Source of the DNA: Hyphomicrobiales bacterium
GTDB taxonomy: Bacteria; Pseudomonadota; Alphaproteobacteria; Rhizobiales; Rhizobiaceae
Direction: 5' to 3'
Assembly: GCA_900473185.1 (NCBI GenBank)
Contig: UCKU01000005.1
Span: forward strand, 98,232 to 162,231
DNA: 64,000 nucleotides
Shown: positions 1-9,829 of the stretch, piece by piece
How the letters are laid out: each line of letters starts with the position of its first letter
Position numbering within the stretch: the first letter of the stretch is position 1
The notes under the pieces: generated by a model
Databases searched by the model: none
What the model was told of the DNA's origin: nothing
What the model saw: only the letters and a program-made list of their open reading frames with translations
Made by a program: the position numbers and the translations under genes

Positions 1-113
1 AGAAGCATCGAGCCGTATTTCGTGCCGGCAATGAACATGTTGTAGGTCTTTTCATGTTCCTTGTAGTCCATCGGCGCGCCGGTCTCGACCGGTCCGGTAT
101 GATGTTCGGCCAT
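1..113 (-). CDS. aa3-type cytochrome c oxidase subunit IV (partial, N-terminal end)
   Basis: Only the first 37 codons lie in the window; the gene runs off the left edge. The visible start reads MAEHHTGPVETGAPMDYKEH and continues with EKTYNMFIAGTKYG. The MDYKEHEKTY stretch before a membrane helix is typical of the short (about 50-70 residue) bacterial aa3-oxidase subunit IV family, a single-helix accessory subunit of the terminal oxidase in the inner membrane. A GGGAGACGA ribosome-binding site precedes the ATG. Family assignment is from recognition of this N-terminus; the transmembrane helix itself is outside the window. Confidence 0.75.
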   Translation of the reverse strand, partial: MAEHHTGPVETGAPMDYKEHEKTYNMFIAGTKYGSML

Positions 114-278
114 GAATATCGTCTCCCTGAAATGCCTTAGCGCTGCCTGATTCCCTCGCCTCAGCGAGGCAAATCCCCACCCGCAGGGATTACACAATGA
201 CGGGCGAAAGCGCAATGCATGAGAATGCCGCAGGGACGCCCTTCTCCTGATGTGGAGAGGGCATTCCCTATGGAAGAA

Positions 279-1031
279 TCAAAGCGGCAGATCCGTTCCG
301 AGCTGGCCTTCCGGCACGAAACGGGCGGTGGGAACGATGGTGAGCGAAGGCAGCGTGTTTTCCGGGCCGCGCGCGAACATCATCCGCTGCTCGCTGGCGC
401 TGGAAATAAAGAAGGGATAACGCGTGAGAAGCTTGCGGCCGACCTCGACGACGTTGGTCGCCATCAGCGTCATGTCGATCCCGTAATTTTTGGCCTTCTG
501 GCCCGGCACGACGGTGTCTGCATAGAAGACACGCTTGTAGAATGCCGCATGTGGCGGGCGGACAAACTGCAGAACCCGATGTGCGCGGAAATGCGCGGCC
601 GCGACGATGCTTGGCCGCAGCGTCAGGTAGGGAATCCAGGTCAGATCGGCGGTCAGATCGGGATCCGCGGCAAAACGCGCCGGATCGATTAAGCTTAGAC
701 CTGCATCCAGAAGCGCATCGATTGCTTCTGGGAAGGCTCCGGCCGACTGGCTGACGCGATGTTCCGGCGTCACATGATGGATACGGATCGTGCTGACGAG
801 CTCGCCATAATAATAGAGCCCGAAAACATGAGCATGGCTGTCGAAATCCGTGTCGTCGAGCAGTCCCTTCGGAGCCAGCGCCAGCGTGTCGTGGGCCTTG
901 TAGGCCTTGTAACGCAGCCGCTCGATATCCTCCATGTCCTCGGTGCTTTCGACGCGGCGATATTCGACATTATCAAGAATTTCGAGAACCTTCTTGGAAA
1001 AGTCACTCGTACTCAAAGGGACAGACGCCAT
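279..1031 (-). CDS. FeeM/GNAT-like N-acyltransferase family protein
   Basis: A 250-residue protein without signal peptide or membrane helix. The N-terminal half (VEYRRVESTEDMEDIERLRYKAY, then GELVSTIRIHHVTPEHR) has the layout of the acyltransferase fold shared by acyl-homoserine lactone synthases and N-acyl amino acid synthases of the FeeM type: an ExxRYxAY-like entry helix followed by a strand with a conserved STIRIH. Family members join acyl groups from acyl carriers to amino acids, but the substrate here cannot be read from sequence. The start is the ATG at 1031 with GGGGTG upstream. It stands alone, with an AT-rich 140-base region between it and the next gene. It could equally be an uncharacterised GNAT enzyme. 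Confidence 0.55.
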   Translation of the reverse strand: MASVPLSTSDFSKKVLEILDNVEYRRVESTEDMEDIERLRYKAYKAHDTLALAPKGLLDDTDFDSHAHVFGLYYYGELVSTIRIHHVTPEHRVSQSAGAFPEAIDALLDAGLSLIDPARFAADPDLTADLTWIPYLTLRPSIVAAAHFRAHRVLQFVRPPHAAFYKRVFYADTVVPGQKAKNYGIDMTLMATNVVEVGRKLLTRYPFFISSASEQRMMFARGPENTLPSLTIVPTARFVPEGQLGTDLPL

Positions 1032-1174
1032 AGATGCACCCCGTTGTTAACGGGTCATTAATCATACCACATTCGTCAAAGCGCAAGATTTGATAAGAAT
1101 TTTGGACGTATTTGAATCATTAAGGTTAACGGCCGCGGATATGCCCTTGGTCACACCGTCAGTCAGCGCCCTGA

Positions 1175-3478
1175 TCAGGCGACCTTGCTGCGGCGACGCG
1201 GTGCCGTGCGGCGGTTGAGAGCGTGGGAGAGGATGCCGATTTCCTTCGAGGGGACCGGCGGGGAAAAGACGTAACCCTGTACGAGATCCGTGCTGCGGTG
1301 CTTGTTGAGAAGCGCCAGCTGCTCCGGGGTTTCGACACCCTCGACGACGATCTTGAGGCCGAGTTCGCGGGCAAGATGCACCGTGCCGCGCAACAATTTC
1401 AGACGGCGCGTATCTTCAACGATGTTACGCACGAAGGAGCGGTCGATCTTGACGATGTCGAGCGGCAGCGTGTCGAGATAGCTGAGGCTGGAGAAGCCAG
1501 TGCCGAAATCGTCGATGGCGATCGTGATGTCGCGGCTGCGCAATTCGGCGAGGATGGCGCGCACGACCGCCGGCTCGTCGATCAGGCTGCTTTCGGTGAT
1601 TTCCAGATGCAGGCGCGATGCCTCAAGACCGGAATGCGCCAGCGCGTCCGAAACGACCGACAGGATGTCCGCGTCACGCAGGTCGCGCGCCGACAGGTTG
1701 ACCGAAACGGCGATATGATCCGGCCAGCTCATGCATTCTTCACAGGCCTTGAAGAGCACGAAACGCGTGATCTGCGAGATGATGCCCATCTCTTCAGCAA
1801 GGCGGATGAAGACGTCGGGCGGAATTGAGCCCTTTTCCGGATGCACCCAGCGAGCCAGCGCTTCTGCGCATTCGATACGCGTACCATCAGCCTTGAACAT
1901 CGGCTGGAAGGCGAGGTGCAGCGCATTTGCAGCCACAGCCTCGCGCAGATCCGCTTTGAGCTTCTGTTGCTCGATATAGCGACCGTCCATTTCATGCTCG
2001 AAACCGGTGATACCGCCCTTCAAGCGCGACTTGCTTTCGAACAGCGCAAGGTCAGCCTTGACGCTCCATTCGTCCATGGCGAAGGCGTCGCTCTCTAGGA
2101 CGGCGTACCCGGCACTGAGCGAGACGAGGAAGGTCACCTCATCGACTTCGTACTGACCCTGGATCGCGGCATGCAGCTTACGGATGTCGGCATCCAGCAC
2201 CTGCCGGTCACGCGCATGCGGGAAGAAGAGGATGAATTGGTCGCCCATGAGGCGGCCGACGATGGCGTTGCCGGCCATCTCCTTGACCCGCATGGCGATG
2301 GCGCAGAGCAGGTGGTCGCCGGTCACATGGCCCCGCATGTCGTTGACATGCTTGAACTCGTCGATATCGAGGATCATGAAGCCGAGGGGACCGCGTTTCT
2401 TCGAATGTCTGGCGAGATAATCCTGCACGCGATGGCCGAAATATTCACGGTTCGGCAGACCGGTCAGCGCGTCGAAGCGGACCATATGCAGGATCTTCTG
2501 CTCGGCCTTCACACGGCTCGAAACGTCTTCGAAGATCAATACCGCACCGCCATCTGCGCGCCGGCTTGCTGAGAATTCCAGCGACAGTCCCTCGGGGAAA
2601 TGGATGAGCGTACGCGACAGGCTGCCTTCGGCCACCTGTGTCAGTTGCCGCAGGATCAGCTCCGGCTGCGAAGCGTCCATGAAGCTGTAGCGTGCGCCAT
2701 AACGCAACACCGCGCCGAGATCGCGATCCTTCAACCGGTCCGGCGCGCCAATTTTCAAAAGTTCGCAGGCCTTGCGGTTGATGACCTGGATCCGATTCTC
2801 CTCGTCAACCATGACGAGGCCGTGCGGCATGTTGTTCAGCGCCGTATCGAAGCGATCGGCAATCGAAGCGATCTCGCGGCGCGCGATCACGTTCTCATAG
2901 AGGAACTCGCGCACGCCAGTCGCCATGGCTCGCGTCGTCAGCCAGAACGGAATGAGGAAGATCGACAGGATACCGCGGTAGAAATCGAGCGTCATGACGC
3001 TGCAGATGATCATCGGCAGGCAGCAGGAGAAGGTCTGCAGGTCGACCGCCATGCGTGAGCCATAGTTGCGGCCGACGACCGAAACCATCGTCGCCATGGT
3101 CACTGCGATACAGGCGAGCTCGGCAAAGGAATCACGCGTGAAAAAGATGGCATACCCACTGCCGATGCCAAGAAGCGTGGTGATACCGGCTGCGCCGACC
3201 ACGAGAATCTTCTCCCAGCGCTCGATCTCGGCAAAAGAGAGCTTCTCCTTGTCTACCTTGTCGAACAGGCGGAAAATCGCCATGCGGGCGCAGAACACCA
3301 TGATGACGGCGACAGCCAGGAATATATACACGGGGGAGCCGGTTTTGGCGGCGACAGCCAGGAAAGTGGCGGAGTGTACAATGACGCCAGCCAAAAGCGT
3401 CATGCGGTTCCCGGAGAGGGAACTCACAAACGACAGATACACATCCTTAGGGACCCTGTTCGGGTTATGTGGCTTCAT
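1175..3478 (-). CDS. membrane PAS-GGDEF-EAL protein, probable c-di-GMP phosphodiesterase
   Basis: A 767-residue inner-membrane signalling protein. Residues about 20-190 hold several hydrophobic segments, about 205-325 a PAS-like domain (NNMPHGLVMVDEENRIQVIN), about 330-480 a GGDEF domain and about 495-745 an EAL domain. The GGDEF signature is MGDQF at residues 411-415, so cyclase activity is unlikely. The EAL side keeps ECAEAL, NLSARDL, LEITES, IDDFGTG, KIDRSF and GVETPEQ, the metal and substrate residues expected of an active c-di-GMP phosphodiesterase. I prefer the ATG at 3478 with AGGGAAAG eight bases upstream; an in-frame TTG at 3556 has no comparable site. The degenerate GGDEF may act as a GTP-sensing regulatory domain, as in other composite proteins. 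Confidence 0.9.
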   Translation of the reverse strand: MKPHNPNRVPKDVYLSFVSSLSGNRMTLLAGVIVHSATFLAVAAKTGSPVYIFLAVAVIMVFCARMAIFRLFDKVDKEKLSFAEIERWEKILVVGAAGITTLLGIGSGYAIFFTRDSFAELACIAVTMATMVSVVGRNYGSRMAVDLQTFSCCLPMIICSVMTLDFYRGILSIFLIPFWLTTRAMATGVREFLYENVIARREIASIADRFDTALNNMPHGLVMVDEENRIQVINRKACELLKIGAPDRLKDRDLGAVLRYGARYSFMDASQPELILRQLTQVAEGSLSRTLIHFPEGLSLEFSASRRADGGAVLIFEDVSSRVKAEQKILHMVRFDALTGLPNREYFGHRVQDYLARHSKKRGPLGFMILDIDEFKHVNDMRGHVTGDHLLCAIAMRVKEMAGNAIVGRLMGDQFILFFPHARDRQVLDADIRKLHAAIQGQYEVDEVTFLVSLSAGYAVLESDAFAMDEWSVKADLALFESKSRLKGGITGFEHEMDGRYIEQQKLKADLREAVAANALHLAFQPMFKADGTRIECAEALARWVHPEKGSIPPDVFIRLAEEMGIISQITRFVLFKACEECMSWPDHIAVSVNLSARDLRDADILSVVSDALAHSGLEASRLHLEITESSLIDEPAVVRAILAELRSRDITIAIDDFGTGFSSLSYLDTLPLDIVKIDRSFVRNIVEDTRRLKLLRGTVHLARELGLKIVVEGVETPEQLALLNKHRSTDLVQGYVFSPPVPSKEIGILSHALNRRTAPRRRSKVA

Positions 3479-3797
3479 CCATACTTTCCCTGTGCGCGGG
3501 AAATGTAAACCGAACCCTTTAAAAATTGATTTCAAACGGTTCAAACATTTGGTCAATTTTTCTAAAACCCTAGGATGAACTACTCATCCTAGGCGCGATA
3601 ATGCAGCTTTTTCGCGAGGTTTTTGAAAAATATATCCGCGCCTGAGTTGTCAGAATTTTCCAACGGGATCACAGGGTCTAGCCGTATAAGACTATACTCC
3701 AAGGCGGGTCATTTATCCTTCCAATTTCAAAAACCCTAGTTTACACCGATTGCCGAGGGAGAACTGCCGAAAATGGCAAGATAATAAGGGGAGGCGA
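3479..3797. other. divergent intergenic region with a perfect palindrome
   Basis: About 320 bases between the divergent c-di-GMP gene and the TRAP permease genes. It is AT-rich and must carry both promoters. A perfect 10-base inverted repeat (CCTAGGATGA, ACTAC loop, TCATCCTAGG) lies at 3569-3593, about 90 bases upstream of the phosphodiesterase start. The string AAAACCCTAG occurs at its left edge and AAAACCCTAG is repeated near 3731-3740. No coding sequence is seen. Confidence 0.6.
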
Positions 3798-4337
3798 ATG
3801 TCGGTATTCCTGGCCGTCAGTCGGCTGATCGACTCGATCAGCGAGTTCATTGGCAAACTATCCGAATACATGGTGTTGTTCTGCTGCCTGATCAGCGCCG
3901 GAAACGCCGTCGTCCGCTACGCCTTCAACTACAGTTCAAACGGCTGGCTGGAAATCCAGTGGTATCTCTTCGCCTTCGTCGTCGTGCTCGGCGCGTCGCA
4001 TGCGCTGCGCAATAACGAGCATGTCCGCGTCGATCTGATCTATGGGTCGGTTTCCGACAGAGCGAAGATCTGGATCGACATAGTTGGCCTCATCCTCTTC
4101 CTCATTCCCGTCTGCATTTTCCTCACCTGGGTCTCCTGGCCCTTCTTCGCGCTTTCCTACCGGCAGGGGGAGATATCGGGCAACGCCGGCGGGCTGATCC
4201 GTTGGCCCGTCAAGCTGGTCCTTGTCGCTGGTTTTGCGCTGCTCTCCCTCCAGGGCGTTTCCGAGCTGATTAAGCGGATCGCAGCCGTTACCGGCCATAT
4301 CAGCATCGACACGAAATACGAAAAGCCGCTGCAGTAA
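3798..4337 (+). CDS. TRAP transporter small permease (DctQ family)
   Basis: A 179-residue membrane protein with four hydrophobic segments (roughly residues 25-45, 58-75, 98-120, 143-160), the standard size and topology of the small DctQ subunit of tripartite ATP-independent periplasmic transporters. It contains the family's WLEIQWYLFAFVVVLGASHALRNNEHVRVDL region after the second helix. It works with the large permease encoded 21 bases downstream and an extracytoplasmic binding protein to import organic acids with sodium. The ATG at 3798 is preceded by AAGGGGAGG; the open frame extends upstream to 3750 but without a better start. Confidence 0.92.
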   Translation: MSVFLAVSRLIDSISEFIGKLSEYMVLFCCLISAGNAVVRYAFNYSSNGWLEIQWYLFAFVVVLGASHALRNNEHVRVDLIYGSVSDRAKIWIDIVGLILFLIPVCIFLTWVSWPFFALSYRQGEISGNAGGLIRWPVKLVLVAGFALLSLQGVSELIKRIAAVTGHISIDTKYEKPLQ

Positions 4338-4358
4338 CGCGCGCCTGGAGGAACGGAT

Positions 4359-5849
4359 TTGTTTGATTTCGGCATCATTCCGCCGGCCATGTTCCTGGGC
4401 ATGGTCATCTTCATGCTCTACGGCTTCCCGGTCGCCTTTTCGCTGGCCGCCGTCGGCCTGTTTTTCGGCATCATCGGCATCGTCACCGGCCATTTCGACG
4501 AAGCCCTCCTGCAGGCGCTGCCGCTGCGCTTCTTCGGCATCGTCTCCAACGATCTCTTGCTTGCCATTCCCTTCTTCACCTTCATGGGCGCGGTGCTGGA
4601 GCGTTGTGGGCTGGCCGAAGACCTGCTCGAAGGCACCGGCAAGCTCTTCGGTGGCGTTCCCGGCGGCCTGGCCTATGCTGTCATCCTCGTCGGCGCCGTG
4701 CTTGGCGCGATCACCGGCACAGTGGCTGCCTCGGTCATCACCATGGGTGTGATTTCGCTGCCGATCATGCTGCGCTACGGCTACAATCCGCGCCTTGCCA
4801 CCGGCGTCATCGCTGCTTCCGGCACAATCACCCAGGTGATCCCGCCCTCGCTGGTACTCGTCGTTCTCGCCGACCAGCTCGGCAAATCGGTCGGCGACAT
4901 GTATCGCGGCGCGATCGGCCCGTCGATCCTGCAGGTGGCGATCTTCCTACTCTTCATCCTGGTGCTGTCGATCGTCCGGCCAAAATCGATGCCGCCGCTG
5001 CCAAAGGAAGTGCGCGGCGACTTCAATTGGGCGCTGCTCATCAAGGTGCTGATGGGCATGGTGCCCTCGATCGTCCTGATCTTCCTCGTACTCGGCACGA
5101 TCTTCATGGGTCTTGCGACGCCGACGGAAGCCGGCGCGCTCGGCGTCGTCGGCGCCATGGCGCTCGCGGCCATGAACCGGCGCCTCACCTGGCCGCTGAT
5201 CCGCGAGGCGATGACATCGACCACGCACATCACCTCCATGGTTGTGATGATCCTTATCGGCTCCACCTGTTTCAGTCTGGTCTTCCAGGGCATGGACGGC
5301 TCGCGCTGGATCGAGCACATGCTATCGGGCATTCCCGGCGGCCCGGTCGGTTTCCTGATCTTTGTCAACATCTTCATCTTCGTGCTCGCCTTCTTCCTCG
5401 ATTTCTTCGAGATCGCCTTCATCGTCATCCCGATGCTCGCCCCCGTCGCCTCCAATCTCGGCATCGACCTGATCTGGTTCGGCGTGCTGATCTGCGTCAA
5501 CATGCAGACGAGTTTCATGCACCCGCCCTTCGGCTTCGCGCTCTTCTACCTGCGCTCGATCGCCGGTCGCGAGGTCAAGACCTCGGATATTTACATGGGT
5601 GCGCTTCCCTGGGTCGGCATGCAACTGATCCTGGTGGCGATCGTGATCTTCTGGCCACAATCGGTAACCTACTGGCTGGACCATGGCCCGAAGGTCGACC
5701 CGAACTCGATCAAGATTGAAGTCCCGGGCTTCGGCGGTCAGCTCGGCCTGCCCCCGCTCGGCGGCAACAATGGCTCGCCGCAGATCCCGGGCCTGACGCT
5801 GCCGCCGCTGAATGGCCTGCCGGGAGCTCCGCCGGCGCCTGCCAAATAG
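4359..5849 (+). CDS. TRAP transporter large permease (DctM family)
   Basis: A 496-residue integral membrane protein with about twelve hydrophobic segments, the DctM channel subunit of a TRAP transporter. Recognisable family stretches include the N-terminal MFLGMVIFMLYGFPVAFSLA, the glycine-rich GAVLGAITGTVAASVITMG and FIVIPMLAPVA. It uses a TTG start at 4359, preceded by CTGGAGGA with seven-base spacing. The last 50 residues are an unusual proline/glycine-rich tail (repeats of LPPL and PGL) beyond the usual family end. Together with the binding protein encoded convergently downstream, the likely substrates are 2-oxo acids or lactate-type monocarboxylates, inferred from the binding protein. 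Confidence 0.93.
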   Translation: MFDFGIIPPAMFLGMVIFMLYGFPVAFSLAAVGLFFGIIGIVTGHFDEALLQALPLRFFGIVSNDLLLAIPFFTFMGAVLERCGLAEDLLEGTGKLFGGVPGGLAYAVILVGAVLGAITGTVAASVITMGVISLPIMLRYGYNPRLATGVIAASGTITQVIPPSLVLVVLADQLGKSVGDMYRGAIGPSILQVAIFLLFILVLSIVRPKSMPPLPKEVRGDFNWALLIKVLMGMVPSIVLIFLVLGTIFMGLATPTEAGALGVVGAMALAAMNRRLTWPLIREAMTSTTHITSMVVMILIGSTCFSLVFQGMDGSRWIEHMLSGIPGGPVGFLIFVNIFIFVLAFFLDFFEIAFIVIPMLAPVASNLGIDLIWFGVLICVNMQTSFMHPPFGFALFYLRSIAGREVKTSDIYMGALPWVGMQLILVAIVIFWPQSVTYWLDHGPKVDPNSIKIEVPGFGGQLGLPPLGGNNGSPQIPGLTLPPLNGLPGAPPAPAK

Positions 5850-5863
5850 CCAGCAAAAAGCAA

Positions 5864-5887
5864 AACCCCGGATCGAAATCCGGGGTT
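5864..5887. terminator. bidirectional hairpin terminator between convergent TRAP genes
   Basis: A perfect 10-base stem (AACCCCGGAT / ATCCGGGGTT) with a CGAA tetraloop lies 15 bases after the DctM stop and 47 bases before the end of the convergent DctP gene. The A-rich left flank (AAAAAGCAAAA) gives a U-tract for the minus-strand transcript, so it can serve both directions. Confidence 0.85.
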
Positions 5888-5933
5888 CTGTATCGTGTTC
5901 GTGTAAACCACCAATGTCAGCGGCGGGGGCTCC

Positions 5934-7079
<1,146 letters not shown>

Positions 7080-7267
7080 TCACCCCTACCCGCAGTAATG
7101 GCAAAGCTAAGCATGGCGGAAGAAGCGTTTCAAGCTTTAGTCTATTAGTCTTTGGGATCACGACACTTCTGTGGCGCAGCCACACATCCATCGGAATCAG
7201 CAGCTTAGCCGCATCGTGCCGGCCGCTTCCGCGATGAAGCGACCGGGCTTGCCTTCAGGAGAAACGA

Positions 7268-8047
7268 TCAATGATGATCGTCGTCCTCGTCGTCATGCTC
7301 ATGTTTCAGCCAGGTGCAGAGTTCGGCCGGAAGCAGTTTTTCGTAAGCGTCGTCGCTGCCCACAAACTCTCCGAGATCCCTGACGCTGACGAAACCGACA
7401 TTCGGGAAATGCTTCGCGGCGCTGCGCAGGAATTCGAACTTCTCGTCGCCGATACCGACCATGACATAGTAAATCTGCGATTCAGCCTGTTCGGCCTTCT
7501 GCAGCAAGTCCCAGGCCGCGTCCCGGTCGGAATTCTCCCCGTCTGTCAGGAAATAATTGATTGCCGGAATGCCCGACCGTGTTTCTTCACCGAAGGTGTC
7601 GCGCCGCATGCCGAAGATCATGCCGAGCAGGCCACCCGCCCCTTCTTCCTCCATCAGCCCGTAAGTCATGAGGTTCGAGCGGATGACCGGACCGTAATCA
7701 GTGCCGCCCCACAGGATCGGCTGGACATCCTTATTGCCGACAATCTCGCGCTGAATGTAGCCCTCGTAATTCTTGGCCGTGGCAGGTGTCAGCGACGCCA
7801 TATTCTGCTTGTTGGAAAAAGCCCAGGTATCGATATGGCCGTCATCGTCGAAATAGAGAGCGACGGGAAGGATACGCTCCAGCGCTGCCTGCACCGCGCC
7901 GGATTTGAAAAGGTCGCCCATGGAGCCCGAGACATCGATATTGATGCCGACCTGCGCCGGGATGCGCTCGTGAATGCCCTGCTTCTGCAAAACGAAACCG
8001 ACACGGCGAACCTCCTCCTCCGGTTTCTGTAGCTTGAATGTCGTCAC
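7268..8047 (-). CDS. von Willebrand factor A domain protein (TerF/TerY-like)
   Basis: A 259-residue cytoplasmic VWA protein, last gene of a Ter-like operon. The metal-ion-dependent adhesion site is complete: NIDVSGSMGD (D38, S40, S42), a threonine in GGTDYG and the aspartate in FLTDGENSD. The sequence resembles the VWA domains of TerF-type tellurium-resistance proteins. The C-terminus is a metal-binding-looking acidic/His tail (KHEHDDEDDDHH). The ATG overlaps the stop of the preceding gene by four bases (ATGA), indicating translational coupling. Known Ter VWA proteins are thought to act as scaffolds in membrane-linked stress complexes; the partner here is not known. Confidence 0.85.
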   Translation of the reverse strand: MTTFKLQKPEEEVRRVGFVLQKQGIHERIPAQVGINIDVSGSMGDLFKSGAVQAALERILPVALYFDDDGHIDTWAFSNKQNMASLTPATAKNYEGYIQREIVGNKDVQPILWGGTDYGPVIRSNLMTYGLMEEEGAGGLLGMIFGMRRDTFGEETRSGIPAINYFLTDGENSDRDAAWDLLQKAEQAESQIYYVMVGIGDEKFEFLRSAAKHFPNVGFVSVRDLGEFVGSDDAYEKLLPAELCTWLKHEHDDEDDDHH

Positions 8048-9090
8048 GGCCTATTCCTCTCCAGTTTGAGTTTTCCAAGAATCCGGGTGTGAAGATTGCG
8101 AAGCGGCACCCTTGTACTTGCCTGCTCCGCCGATTGAGCGGTTCGCGCTGCCGCTAGGGCTGCGGAATATGCCGCATGCCAGGCAGGCAGGTCTTCCTGC
8201 AGCAGGCCTTCGGCCAAGCGGGCGAGCGCTTCGATTTCCTGCGAGACGGCCGCAACGGTCCAGATGCTCATCTCGATGGTCGCCTTCGTGGCCGAAAGGC
8301 TTGATGTCCGTGTTTCCAGTGCTTCAGACTGCGAGGCATAATGAGCTTGCCGCTCGCGGTCGGGCAGTTGAAGGCTGCCGATATGGTGGACGAGGAATTG
8401 ACCGGCAAGAATATGCCCGGCAAGGTTATTCGAGAGCGACTTATAGGCCTTGCCGACAGCTCGCACCTGCTTGGCAACGGCGACAATCTCGGGCGCAAGC
8501 GCATTAAGTTCAGTCGCCAAAGCCCGCACCTCCGGATAGAGGCGAGAAAAAAGGCCGGCTGGATCACGGGGCGCGGCGAGAGCCTTGACGGTATTGAGAA
8601 AACCGCCGCGGACAGAAAACACCCCGTCCGGATCGAGGTCCGTCAGGCACTGCAGCAATTCAGCAGCAAACCGTCTCCCCTCTGCCACAACTTCACTGCT
8701 GACGATCTCGAGTTCGCTTTCCGCCAGTCTGCCGTGCTCGGTCTGCAGGGACACACCGAAACGGACTACATCGTCAAAATAATGGTCGTCGAGATTGGTG
8801 CTGTCGATGATCCGCAACGCCGCTTTTGCCACAGCCTCGGTCGCATTCGCATCCATGCCCCGGAGGTCGGCGATGCCGCAGGAGATGCGTTGCCTCACCT
8901 CCCCAGCGGCCAGAACCCGTGGGCGATCGCCCCTGGGCGTGGGAGCACGGGGCGCACCGAAGAGTATCTTCGGCTGGTTCCCATCCTTCGAAGCGACAAC
9001 AGGCTCGGGCGCTGCACTTTCCGGGAAAAGCACCCTGGGTGATCCGCCCCGCTTTTTCTCCGGCGGTTCATCTGCCTTTCCGCTTGTCAA
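8044..9090 (-). CDS. Ter-operon protein of unknown function, three short PRVLF-like repeats
   Basis: A 348-residue protein I do not recognise. The first 70 residues are proline-rich and probably disordered, and contain three related short motifs, PRVLFPES, PKILFGAP and PRVLAAGE, which look like linear binding motifs. The rest is predicted mostly helical (for example EVRALATELNALAPEIVAVAKQ and EIEALARLAEGLLQED), with no membrane helices and no catalytic signature. I chose the TTG at 9090, preceded by GGAGG with six-base spacing and starting 13 bases after the TerD stop; earlier in-frame starts would overlap TerD. Its stop overlaps the VWA start (ATGA). Position between TerD and VWA suggests it belongs to the same complex. 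Confidence 0.75.
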   Translation of the reverse strand: MTSGKADEPPEKKRGGSPRVLFPESAAPEPVVASKDGNQPKILFGAPRAPTPRGDRPRVLAAGEVRQRISCGIADLRGMDANATEAVAKAALRIIDSTNLDDHYFDDVVRFGVSLQTEHGRLAESELEIVSSEVVAEGRRFAAELLQCLTDLDPDGVFSVRGGFLNTVKALAAPRDPAGLFSRLYPEVRALATELNALAPEIVAVAKQVRAVGKAYKSLSNNLAGHILAGQFLVHHIGSLQLPDRERQAHYASQSEALETRTSSLSATKATIEMSIWTVAAVSQEIEALARLAEGLLQEDLPAWHAAYSAALAAARTAQSAEQASTRVPLRNLHTRILGKLKLERNRP

Positions 9091-9103
9091 GCAGAGCCTC
9101 CGC

Positions 9104-9808
9104 TCAGCCGAGATAGGCCTGGATGACGTCGCCGAGCCCGGCATTTGATCCCGCGCCGACAGCATAGAATTTCCAGGATCCGTCCGCCTGCTTCAGGAAG
9201 GACGCAACCTGAATCGTCGTCTTGCCGGCAAATTCGGCCGTCAGCTGATAGCGGCAGAGCTCGTCGTCCATCGCATCGCAGACTTCGATATAGGCGTTCT
9301 TGACCTTGCCGAAATCCTGTTTCTTGCGAGCGGCATCGTGGATCGTTGCCCAGACGGCGAGCTCGGAAATCTCGCGCGGCAGCTTCGCCAGCACGATCTT
9401 GAACTCCTCGCGAAAACCCTCGTCGTGATGACCGCCGCCATGATGATCGTCATCACCATCGTCATCGGGCTCCGGCTTGGTGAGAGCGCCGCGTCCGGTG
9501 CGGTCGTCGCGCTCATGCCACATCGAGCCGTCGTCCGTCTGGAAGGATCCGTCGGCATTCTTGGACAGTGATCCCTCAGGATTGCTGGAGCTGCGTACGA
9601 ACGCGTAGCACAGCGCATGCGAACCGTCATTGTAGAGCCGTGCCCGGTTTGAATCGCCACCGGGATGCACCAGCGCAAAACAATGGACATCGAGGTCGAA
9701 GGCCGGGCCGGAGCCCTCCGGCGGATCCCAGACGAGGCCGGAATGAACGAGCTGGATCTCTTTCTGGATCTGGAACGACTGACCCTTGTTGAGATTGAAG
9801 GTTGCCAT
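9104..9808 (-). CDS. TerD-family calcium-binding stress protein with His/Asp-rich insert
   Basis: A 234-residue TerD-domain protein. TerD proteins bind calcium through two acidic motifs and belong to tellurite, phage and general stress modules. The first motif is seen as FDLDVHCFAL near residue 38. The second, normally GDNxTGxGxGDDE, appears as RDDRTGRG followed by an insertion rich in Asp, His and Gly (DDDGDDDHHGGGHHDEG, about residues 114-131) before FREEFKIVLAKLP. The insert is unusual and could add a transition-metal site. The C-terminal half (ISELAVWATIHDA, YQLTAEF, SWKFYAVG) follows the family pattern. The ATG at 9808 has AGGAGA upstream. It lies 21 bases after the TelA-like gene. Confidence 0.9.
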   Translation of the reverse strand: MATFNLNKGQSFQIQKEIQLVHSGLVWDPPEGSGPAFDLDVHCFALVHPGGDSNRARLYNDGSHALCYAFVRSSSNPEGSLSKNADGSFQTDDGSMWHERDDRTGRGALTKPEPDDDGDDDHHGGGHHDEGFREEFKIVLAKLPREISELAVWATIHDAARKKQDFGKVKNAYIEVCDAMDDELCRYQLTAEFAGKTTIQVASFLKQADGSWKFYAVGAGSNAGLGDVIQAYLG

Positions 9809-9829
9809 GCGCTGTCTTCTCCTGAGGTC

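Noticed and set aside
3500..3560. FNR/FixK-type box (TTGAT-N4-ATCAA) in the TTTGAA-rich region upstream of the phosphodiesterase gene
   Set aside because: Only half-sites TTGAT and TTCAA occur, with wrong spacing; no full palindrome.
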